This document shows, piece after piece, positions 1 to 6,227 of a stretch of 13,336 nt of DNA (positions within the stretch are counted from its first letter, which is position 1; each line of letters opens with the position of its first letter). A program made the translations under genes and the position numbers. The DNA lies in assembly GCA_964478995.1 (NCBI GenBank), contig CAYZJY010000054.1, positions 1 to 13,336 of the forward strand, written 5' to 3'. The notes under the pieces are model-generated. The model was not told the DNA's origin. It ran no database searches and worked only from the letters and a program-made list of their open reading frames with translations. This DNA comes from NZWG01 sp964478995. GTDB taxonomy: Bacteria; Fidelibacterota; Marinisomatia; Marinisomatales; UBA1611.

Positions 1-371
1 GCAAATAGGATAAAGAAAAAGAACGTCAAGATCACTGGCGACCATGTCATGACCCATTTATCTCCTACATTTGGTCTCACTATGGAATCTCTAATAAACT
101 TTACAATAGTCTCAATGGCATTCATCAAGCCCTTGGGTACTTTGCTTTCATTATTCAAAAATTTCCTTATGGGAACTATTACTACAACGCCTACGATCAA
201 AGCGACCAACCAAAGCATGAAAACATGTTTTGTCACTGAAAAATCAATTCCAAATAATGTTGGTAAGTGAATGATAGGATGAGATATATCAGAATTTGAT
301 ACGTGATGGATGATATTTGGTCCTACTTGTTCCATCACACTGCTAGATGAATGGCTTGCTGCTGCGATCAT
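1..371 (-). CDS. atpB: ATP synthase F0 subunit a, N-terminal part (runs off left edge)
   Basis: This is the proton-channel subunit a of F0F1 ATP synthase, an inner-membrane protein that works with the c-ring. My translation from the ATG at 371-369 gives 123 complete codons with no stop to the edge. It shows a His-rich N-terminal segment (IIHHVS, SHPIIHLP), a first membrane helix (FMLWLVALIVGVVVIV), then the family-typical stretch GLMNAIETIVKFIRDSIV, then RPNVGDKW and the start of a second helix (LTFFFFILF). The gene follows the AtpI-like gene by about 17 bases, in the usual atpZ-atpI-atpB order. An internal ATG at codon 13 is an alternative start. The catalytic C-terminal half, with the essential arginine, lies outside the window. 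Confidence 0.88.
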   Translation of the reverse strand, partial: MIAAASHSSSSVMEQVGPNIIHHVSNSDISHPIIHLPTLFGIDFSVTKHVFMLWLVALIVGVVVIVPIRKFLNNESKVPKGLMNAIETIVKFIRDSIVRPNVGDKWVMTWSPVILTFFFFILF

Positions 372-388
372 TCCCTTATTTCTTTAAT

Positions 389-751
389 TTAGGTGGTAAT
401 ATATTTTTCTGAAATACGTTTGATTATAACCGCTTCAAGTCCATGAAGCCCCATAAAAAAGCCGGAAAAACTACAAATAAATGGAATGGGTTGAAAAGAA
501 CTATATTTGTATAATAATAGAATTGCCATGCCATAATAGATCATTTTCAATGCAAATCCCTTGGCGATTGTCTTGGTCAGGGTAATAGAATCCTGCCTGG
601 AAGACAGATTAATGAAATACATTGTAATAATACCCGCCAATGATGGTAGTAACCAACCCATGAATAATTCAAATGCATGATCACTAATCATAATGACTAA
701 AGCGACCATGACAACCACTGAAACAGAGATACCTTGAAAAAATAACTTCAA
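389..751 (-). CDS. atpI: AtpI-like small membrane protein of the ATP synthase operon
   Basis: This 120-residue protein is almost wholly hydrophobic, with about four predicted membrane helices (roughly residues 5-22, 28-48, 66-84 and 88-105). It occupies the slot where AtpI usually sits, between AtpZ and subunit a. AtpI helps c-ring assembly and stability, and that role is inferred here mainly from position and topology because the sequence is poorly conserved. The start is TTG and overlaps the TGA stop of atpZ by four bases (TTGA), suggesting coupled translation. The only other early start is an ATG at codon 15, which would cut the first helix. Confidence 0.7.
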   Translation of the reverse strand: MKLFFQGISVSVVVMVALVIMISDHAFELFMGWLLPSLAGIITMYFINLSSRQDSITLTKTIAKGFALKMIYYGMAILLLYKYSSFQPIPFICSFSGFFMGLHGLEAVIIKRISEKYITT

Positions 752-1005
752 TACTTATTTGTACGCATTGCCTTGATAAGGTGATAGAAACCAATGACCA
801 TGCCTATGAATAAGCCAGCAATGATCGCCATGGGTGATGAATCATTCAACTCATCAATGTACCATCCAGCATAGGTAAAGATCAAGATGGATGCGATAAG
901 GCCATATGATGCAGTCGCAGCTGGTCCAGACTGCCTAATTATTTTTTGGAATGAATTAAGAGACCTAGAGATATCAGATTTTTTTTTATCTTGATCTTCT
1001 GTCAT
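748..1005 (-). CDS. atpZ: AtpZ/AtpI-family F0F1 ATPase accessory protein
   Basis: This 85-residue protein has a charged N-terminus (TEDQDKKKSD) and two membrane helices (about residues 32-48 and 57-76). They are separated by the short polar loop YIDELNDSSPM and followed by a basic tail. The helix-loop-helix with a GWYIDE-type segment and a glycine-rich second helix (IIAGLFIGMVIGFYHL) fits the AtpZ family. AtpZ forms a complex with AtpI and has been linked to ion channel activity and ATP synthase assembly. The ATG start lies 17 bases after the bactofilin stop, and the 3' end overlaps the next gene. The family call is good; the function is family knowledge. Confidence 0.8.
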   Translation of the reverse strand: MTEDQDKKKSDISRSLNSFQKIIRQSGPAATASYGLIASILIFTYAGWYIDELNDSSPMAIIAGLFIGMVIGFYHLIKAMRTNKY

Positions 1006-1022
1006 TTAATCAGTGATCAAAT

Positions 1023-1373
1023 TCAAGATTCACTTCTAGACTCGATAATATCACATTTACCTTCGAATTGGGCACCATCCTCAATAAGTAATTTTCTGTA
1101 AATAATATCGCCTTTGAGCATGCATTTTTTTCCAAGTACTACTTGCCCATCAGAATGAACATTCCCTGTCACAGTGCCACCTACTCGAATATCACTACCT
1201 GTTATGTTCCCTTCTACAATAGCATTTTGGGCAACCCGTACAGGGCCTTTAGTATTTACATCACCATTGACTTTCCCATAGATGATGATTCCTTCATTAA
1301 GACTTATTGGGCCTTCAATGTTCGCATCTGCACCAACCATGGTATGAACATTTTGGAAGTTTATCTTACTCAT
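1023..1373 (-). CDS. Bactofilin (polymer-forming cytoskeletal protein)
   Basis: Bactofilins are small bacterial cytoskeletal proteins that self-assemble without nucleotide into filaments and scaffold cell-wall or segregation machinery at the inner membrane. This 116-residue protein has a short N-terminal tail and then a right-handed beta-helix core from about residue 18 to 108. The core is visible as repeating G-x-hydrophobic-x-G-x-hydrophobic units (YGKVNGDV, AIVEGNITG, IRVGGTVTGNV, MLKGDI, AQFEGKCDI). The C-terminal tail is short and polar. Its ATG overlaps the end of the M23 peptidase gene by 8 bases, so the two are probably translationally coupled. Bactofilin-M23 pairing is known from Helicobacter (CcmA with Csd1) and other bacteria with curved or stalked cells, where the bactofilin positions the peptidase. 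Confidence 0.93.
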   Translation of the reverse strand: MSKINFQNVHTMVGADANIEGPISLNEGIIIYGKVNGDVNTKGPVRVAQNAIVEGNITGSDIRVGGTVTGNVHSDGQVVLGKKCMLKGDIIYRKLLIEDGAQFEGKCDIIESRSES

Positions 1374-2154
1374 TGGTTAAAGTTAGATCTGATTCATTAT
1401 ATTCTGGGAAAAATAAAAAAGGATCTAGGGGTACGAACTCACGCCAAACCTCAAAGTGTAAATGTGGACCCGAGGATATTCCTGTATTTCCAACCAATGC
1501 TATGACCTCACCACGTTCAACAATATCCAATTGTTCCTTCAGGTTTTCTTTGTTATGACCATAATGAGTGAAGTAATCATCACCATGATAAAGTATGATC
1601 ATGTTACCAGATTCATATGTCCAACCAGAGAAGACCACAACACCAGATGCTGAGGCCATTATTGGTGATCCTTCCTTTGCAACAATGTCAATACCATTAT
1701 GCGCTGTCTTAATGAACAAACCAGGATTATCAGATCGTTGGCTTACATAACCATTAATCGGCACCACAGAGGGAATGTTTTCAATATACGAAACCTGCCT
1801 ATCAGAGACATGGAACATCCCAGACGATGAGTCTATGATTTCAGGCCTTGGGTCCAAATCCAAAGTAGCGCCCAATGAAGTTCGAACTAATTCATCCATT
1901 TGCTTAATTCTTTCTAAGTCTCTGGTTAGGCTGAGCACCTTCATTCGCTCAGATACAAATTGGCCATGCTGGTCTTTAATTCTATGATAATCCGTGATCT
2001 TAGGAATAAAATAAACCATTACAATTATGCTAGAGGCGACTAATAAAACCAAACTTGAAATAGCCAAAAGAAAACTCTTTTTTGAAACATGGTGAGAACG
2101 AGCATTCATCTCATCCTCAGGAATAAACATAACTGTATATTTATTTGATCTCAT
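1366..2154 (-). CDS. Membrane-anchored M23 (LytM-type) peptidase
   Basis: This is a probable peptidoglycan endopeptidase of 262 residues. Reading from the ATG at 2154 there is a short cytoplasmic segment (KYTVMFIPEDE), one membrane helix at about 28-50, a coiled-coil-like segment at about 56-95, and a C-terminal M23 domain at about 145-245. The zinc ligands are intact: H152 and D156 (HNGID) and H233 (HLHFEVW), with H231 beside it. The active site therefore looks functional and periplasmic. The frame stays open upstream to an ATG at 2208, but that would overlap parB by 47 bases. I prefer 2154, eight bases after the parB stop, because the KYTVMFIP N-terminus is typical of this anchored group. 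It lies between parB and bactofilin, suggesting that the bactofilin scaffold localises it. Confidence 0.9.
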   Translation of the reverse strand: MRSNKYTVMFIPEDEMNARSHHVSKKSFLLAISSLVLLVASSIIVMVYFIPKITDYHRIKDQHGQFVSERMKVLSLTRDLERIKQMDELVRTSLGATLDLDPRPEIIDSSSGMFHVSDRQVSYIENIPSVVPINGYVSQRSDNPGLFIKTAHNGIDIVAKEGSPIMASASGVVVFSGWTYESGNMIILYHGDDYFTHYGHNKENLKEQLDIVERGEVIALVGNTGISSGPHLHFEVWREFVPLDPFLFFPEYNESDLTLTNE

Positions 2155-2161
2155 GCCATTA

Positions 2162-3037
2162 TTATTGCATTGATTCAATGAGTTCAATAATTCTATCAAG
2201 GTCTTCATTTGAATAGTAAGAGATTTCTATGCTACCTCCTTTTTTCCCTTGCTTGAGTTTAACTTTAGTACCAAATATTTCAATTAAATTATTTTCAATA
2301 GCCATGATCTGCGGGGCAGTCCCTTTGACCTTCTTTTTTTTCTTTGAGTGAACTTGTTTTTTAAATAAAGACTCGGCTGAACGCACACTTAGATCATCAT
2401 CAATAATCTTTTTCCATGCCTTTATCATCTCAGAAACTGTTTTCCCTTGTAGGATGGCACGAGCATGTCCTGCAGATATATCCCCTTTCCTCAAACTCTT
2501 TCGAATCTCAGTTGGCAATTTTAATAATCGTAAAGAATTTGAAATGGTAACTCTTTTTTTCCCAACAGCCTTTGCAATTGCATTGTGGGACATACCATAT
2601 TTTGAATTCAAGACAGCATATGCCTCAGATTCCTCTAGGGCGTTGAGATCTTCTCTTTGAATATTCTCAATCAGAGAGATCTCCATTATTTCCGCATCAT
2701 TTTTCACATTGATGACATATGCAGGAATACGTCGCTTTCTTGAGATCTTAGATGCTTTCCATCGACGCTCACCAGCGATGATCTCATAGCCCGAATCCAC
2801 CGTGCGCACCGTAATAGGGGTTACCACACCTTTCTGCTTTATGGAGTTTGCAAGTTCTTCTAATGCAAGTTGGTCAAAGTCGCGCCTGGGTTGGTTAGGA
2901 TTAGGACGTATATCATTGACCGAAATCTCAGTAACACCTGGTTTATTTTTGGAATTTTTAGCAGCTGTTTGCTTCTTTTTTTCCTTTTCTGGTCTGATCA
3001 AGGCTTCAAGACCTTTACCCAATCTATTAACTGACAC
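2162..3037 (-). CDS. parB: Chromosome-partitioning protein ParB
   Basis: ParB binds parS sites near the origin, loads onto DNA as a CTP-dependent clamp and stimulates ParA. The 291-residue protein has the conserved N-terminal ParA-contact motif (RLGKGLEALI, 5-14) and a Lys-rich linker. The CTP-binding domain follows with its two signature boxes, GERRWKAS (89-96) and ENIQREDL (124-131), then the helix-turn-helix at about 148-173. The C-terminus after a basic linker (about 232-242) should be the dimerisation domain. The start is GTG, overlapping the 3' end of parA by 11 bases. Length and domain order are normal for chromosomal ParB. No parS-like 16-mer (TGTTTCACGTGAAACA) was seen in the window. 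Confidence 0.96.
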   Translation of the reverse strand: MSVNRLGKGLEALIRPEKEKKKQTAAKNSKNKPGVTEISVNDIRPNPNQPRRDFDQLALEELANSIKQKGVVTPITVRTVDSGYEIIAGERRWKASKISRKRRIPAYVINVKNDAEIMEISLIENIQREDLNALEESEAYAVLNSKYGMSHNAIAKAVGKKRVTISNSLRLLKLPTEIRKSLRKGDISAGHARAILQGKTVSEMIKAWKKIIDDDLSVRSAESLFKKQVHSKKKKKVKGTAPQIMAIENNLIEIFGTKVKLKQGKKGGSIEISYYSNEDLDRIIELIESMQ

Positions 3038-3791
3038 GCTGCAGGATCTCCTCAGTTAGGCTCATGTAATTCTGTGCTCCAGTGGAATTTGCATCATACA
3101 ATAGAGCAGGTTTCCCAAAACTAGGAGCTTCGCTCAAACGAACATTACGATGAATGTAAGTTTTAAACAATTTATCCTTAAAAAAGCTGTTGACTTCTTT
3201 GACTACCTGTTTTGATAAATTCAGGCGTCCATCATACATTGTCATCAATATGCCAACTATCTCCAGTTTCTTATTCAGATGCCTCTGAACTAATCTAACC
3301 GTATTTAATAACTGACCTAAACCTTCTAGAGCATAATACTCACATTGAATGGGAATTACCAATGCGTCTGATGCTGTCAAAGCATTGATGGTCAATAGGC
3401 CAAGAGATGGCGGACAATCAATTATAATAATATCATATTGTTTTTTTATGGTCTTTAATGCCTTCTGCAATTGATATTCTCTTGCCATCACACTAACAAG
3501 TTCAATTTCTGCACCAACCAGATCATTCGTGGATGCAATAATGTCCAAATGAGAAAATGATGTAGTCGTGATGGCTTCCTTGACACCATCACCTTTTAAC
3601 ATTATGTCGTAGGTGTTACCGTTTGTATCCTTAATTAATTCTGCAAGTCCTGTTGTGGCATTTGATTGAGGGTCAAGGTCTATCAACAATGTCTTTACCT
3701 CAGTAACTGCTAAACTTAAAGCAACGTTAACAGCTGATGTGGTCTTACCCACACCACCTTTTTGATTTGTAAATGCTAATATTTTTGACAT
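3027..3791 (-). CDS. parA: Chromosome-partitioning ATPase ParA (Soj-like)
   Basis: ParA is a deviant-Walker ATPase that binds the nucleoid as an ATP dimer and moves ParB-parS complexes. The 254 residues begin directly with the fold. The deviant Walker A is KGGVGKTT at 11-18, with both lysines present. Walker A' is LLIDLDPQSNATTGL (about 35-49) and Walker B is DIIIIDCPP (about 119-127). There is no N-terminal DNA-binding extension, so it is the short chromosomal type rather than a plasmid type with a helix-turn-helix. It is the first gene of the minus-strand cluster. The ATG is preceded by an A-rich sequence without a Shine-Dalgarno. Confidence 0.96.
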   Translation of the reverse strand: MSKILAFTNQKGGVGKTTSAVNVALSLAVTEVKTLLIDLDPQSNATTGLAELIKDTNGNTYDIMLKGDGVKEAITTTSFSHLDIIASTNDLVGAEIELVSVMAREYQLQKALKTIKKQYDIIIIDCPPSLGLLTINALTASDALVIPIQCEYYALEGLGQLLNTVRLVQRHLNKKLEIVGILMTMYDGRLNLSKQVVKEVNSFFKDKLFKTYIHRNVRLSEAPSFGKPALLYDANSTGAQNYMSLTEEILQRVS

Positions 3792-3826
3792 TTGTTTTTA
3801 CACTATGAAATTAGGGGACGAAATTT

Positions 3827-3855
3827 ATCATACCTTTTTCCAATGCCCTTGGTAA
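3827..3855 (-). promoter_or_regulatory. Candidate sigma70-type promoter for the parA cluster
   Basis: On the minus strand, TTACCA (3855-3850) and TATGAT (3832-3827) are separated by 17 bases. They match the -35 and -10 consensus at four and five positions out of six. The predicted transcript start is near 3820, giving a leader of about 30 bases to the parA ATG. This is a plausible position between the divergent parA and tdh genes, but the region is AT-rich and chance matches are common. Confidence 0.4.
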
Positions 3856-3932
3856 AAGATTAAGAAATTAAATCCAATTTAAATTTCATTAACTTTAGGT
3901 AATGAATAATTATAAGAATTAATATATAATTT

Positions 3933-4955
3933 ATGAAAGCACTAGTAAAAAGTTCTCCTGAGCATGGAATTTGGATGGAGGATGTACCAGAAGAACAATG
4001 TGGTACGAATGATGTTAAAATAAAGGTAACCCATACTGCAATATGTGGTACCGATCTTCATATATATAAATGGGATGAATGGGCGGAAAAAACTTTGAAT
4101 CTTCCATTGGTCATCGGGCACGAGTTCTGTGGCGTTGTTGAGGAGATAGGACCTGGGGTTACCCACTACAAGCCTGGACAACGTGTTTCTGGAGAAGGAC
4201 ACATAACATGTGGATACTGTAGAAACTGTAGAGCAGGTAAAAGGCATCTATGTCACGATGCCATGGGAATTGGAATCCAACGGAATGGGGCCTTTGCAGA
4301 ATATTTGATCATGCCAGAGTCAAACATATGGCCAATACATGATGAGGTCCCATCGGAGATAGCAGCGTTTTTTGACCCATTTGGAAATGCAGTTCACACA
4401 TCCCTATCCTATGAAATGGTTGGAGAAGATGTGCTGATAACTGGAGCAGGACCCATTGGATTAATGTCAGTGGCAATCTGCAATTTTGTTGGTGCTCGCA
4501 ATGTAGTTATCACAGATATTAATGATTTTAGATTAAACCTAGCCAAGGACATGGGGGCAACAAAAACAATCAATGTTTCAACAAATTCAATCCATGAATA
4601 TTATCCTGAATTAGACATGACCAGTGGGTTTGACATAGGATTGGAGATGTCTGGAGATCCAGAAGCATTCAGTTCCATGTTGGAACATATGTACCACGGG
4701 GGACGGATTGCACTATTAGGACTGCTACCAGATTCAACAAGAATAAATTGGGATCACATTATATTCAAAGGATTGAAAGTGAAGGGCATTTATGGTAGAG
4801 AGATGTACGAAACATGGTATAAAATGACGCAAATGTTAAAAAGTGGACTAAATGTTTCTAAAGTATTAACCCATAAAATGTCCATAGATCAATACAATGA
4901 GGCTTTCAATATAATGGAGAGCGGTGATTGCGGGAAGATTGTTCTGGAGTGGTAA
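3933..4955 (+). CDS. tdh: L-threonine 3-dehydrogenase
   Basis: This zinc-dependent, NAD-linked cytoplasmic dehydrogenase oxidises L-threonine to 2-amino-3-ketobutyrate. The 340 residues align closely in memory with E. coli Tdh. The catalytic zinc ligands C38, H63 and E64 are present (AICGTDLHIYKWDEW, GHEF). The structural zinc cysteines are C93, C96, C99 and C107. The NAD-binding Rossmann glycine motif GAGPIG is at 171-176, and the family signatures FDPFGNAVHT and IKGIYGREM-type (here VKGIYGREMYETWYK) are clear. The partner enzyme kbl follows with no gap. No Shine-Dalgarno precedes the ATG; a TATAAT at 3925-3930 lies only two bases before it, so either the transcript is nearly leaderless or this match is a coincidence of AT-rich DNA. 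Confidence 0.97.
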   Translation: MKALVKSSPEHGIWMEDVPEEQCGTNDVKIKVTHTAICGTDLHIYKWDEWAEKTLNLPLVIGHEFCGVVEEIGPGVTHYKPGQRVSGEGHITCGYCRNCRAGKRHLCHDAMGIGIQRNGAFAEYLIMPESNIWPIHDEVPSEIAAFFDPFGNAVHTSLSYEMVGEDVLITGAGPIGLMSVAICNFVGARNVVITDINDFRLNLAKDMGATKTINVSTNSIHEYYPELDMTSGFDIGLEMSGDPEAFSSMLEHMYHGGRIALLGLLPDSTRINWDHIIFKGLKVKGIYGREMYETWYKMTQMLKSGLNVSKVLTHKMSIDQYNEAFNIMESGDCGKIVLEW

Positions 4956-4958
4956 GTG
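4946..4958 (+). promoter_or_regulatory. Intragenic Shine-Dalgarno deciding the GTG start of kbl
   Basis: GGAG at 4946-4949 lies in the last codons of tdh (CTG GAG TGG TAA). It is six bases from the GTG at 4956-4958, which directly abuts the tdh stop. This supports a GTG start and coupled translation of the two threonine-degradation enzymes. No ATG lies nearby in frame. Confidence 0.6.
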
Positions 4959-6146
4959 GAAAATAATAAAAATTATTATAAGACCATAATAAATGAGATC
5001 AGGTCAGAGGGCTTATATAAATCTGAACGAACTTTAACAACGCCACAAGGTGTGGAAATAAAGACAAAAGAGGGTGTTCGAGTCTTGAATTTTTGTGCAA
5101 ATAATTATCTTGGACTAGCAAATCATCCAAATTTGATAAATGCCGCTAAATCTGCATTGGATGATCATGGGTTTGGAATGGCATCAGTACGGTTCATATG
5201 CGGAACTCAAGACATACATAGGAAACTAGAAAAAGATATATCCAAATTCTTTAAAACAGAGGATACTATTTTATATACATCATGTTTTGATGCTAATGGT
5301 GGATTATTTGAAACCATCTTGAGTGAAAAAGATGTTGTGATATCTGATTCCCTGAACCATGCTTCCATCATTGACGGCATAAGACTTTGCAAGGCACAAA
5401 GGTTACGCTATCAGAACAGCGACATGCTAGACCTTGAGGAGAAACTTAAGGAAACCCAAAATTCCCGAATTAGGTTAATAGCAACAGACGGAGTGTTTTC
5501 AATGGATGGTTATATAGCAAAACTAGACAAGATCACTGTACTCGCTGAAAAATATGATGCAATGGTCATGGTCGATGATAGCCATGCTACTGGGTTCATT
5601 GGCCAAACTGGTCGTGGTTCTGGTGAATACCATGAGGTCATGGATAAGATAGACATATTTACATCCACACTCGGTAAGGCTTTAGGTGGTGCATCTGGGG
5701 GATTCACTACAGGGAGAAGAGACATCATTGACCTTCTTAGGCAAAGATCAAGGCCCTATTTATTTTCCAATACCGTAGCTCCTGCAATTGTTGCTGCTGG
5801 TCTGGAAGTATTCAAGATGCTTTCGTCTACAACTTCGCTGCGGGATAAATTGGAAGAGAATACCCTTTACTTTAGAAAGGCAATGTCAGATGCGGGATTT
5901 GACATCTTAGATGGTGTACACCCCATTGTTCCAATCATGCTGCATGATGCTCTATTAGCACAAACCATGGCAAATGAAATGCTTAAGGAAGGTATTTATG
6001 TGATTGGATTTTATTTCCCCGTTGTACCAAAAGGGCAAGCTAGGATTCGCGTACAAATTTCCGCAGCAATGACCAAAGAACAATTGGATCTAGCAATACA
6101 TGCATTTGTCAAGGTTGGAAAAAAGATGGAAATTATCTCAAATTAA
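4956..6146 (+). CDS. kbl: Glycine C-acetyltransferase (2-amino-3-ketobutyrate CoA ligase)
   Basis: This PLP enzyme cleaves the unstable Tdh product 2-amino-3-ketobutyrate with CoA to glycine and acetyl-CoA. The 396 residues match the usual Kbl length. The PLP lysine is K241 in TSTLGKALGGASGG, the cofactor aspartate lies in VDDSHATGF (206-214), and the substrate-side motif FCANNYLGLANHP (46-58) marks the alpha-oxoamine synthase family. The FCGTQ/FICGTQDIHRKLE segment favours Kbl over the related BioF and HemA enzymes, and the tdh neighbour settles it. The start is GTG immediately after the tdh TAA, with a GGAG at 4946-4949 inside the last tdh codons at a six-base spacing. Confidence 0.96.
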   Translation: MENNKNYYKTIINEIRSEGLYKSERTLTTPQGVEIKTKEGVRVLNFCANNYLGLANHPNLINAAKSALDDHGFGMASVRFICGTQDIHRKLEKDISKFFKTEDTILYTSCFDANGGLFETILSEKDVVISDSLNHASIIDGIRLCKAQRLRYQNSDMLDLEEKLKETQNSRIRLIATDGVFSMDGYIAKLDKITVLAEKYDAMVMVDDSHATGFIGQTGRGSGEYHEVMDKIDIFTSTLGKALGGASGGFTTGRRDIIDLLRQRSRPYLFSNTVAPAIVAAGLEVFKMLSSTTSLRDKLEENTLYFRKAMSDAGFDILDGVHPIVPIMLHDALLAQTMANEMLKEGIYVIGFYFPVVPKGQARIRVQISAAMTKEQLDLAIHAFVKVGKKMEIISN

Positions 6147-6227
6147 TTTTTTCCTGTTTTCTTGCCACCCAAAAGGACGAAAGAGTATATTCACCGGCTT
6201 TTTTAACTATATAATATAGAATTTTAA

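Noticed and set aside
49..270. 73-codon plus-strand ORF
   Set aside because: It is antisense to the clear atpB coding frame, and its product shows no recognisable feature.
1143..1653. Several overlapping plus-strand ORFs opposite bactofilin and the M23 gene
   Set aside because: They are antisense shadows of well-supported proteins and show no domain or start signal.
3942..4247. 101-codon minus-strand ORF with several cysteines
   Set aside because: It is antisense to the zinc-binding region of tdh, and its composition is explained by that gene.
6147..6227. Gap between kbl and secD checked for a terminator
   Set aside because: It has T-runs and AT-rich stretches but no convincing GC stem followed by Ts, so none is annotated.
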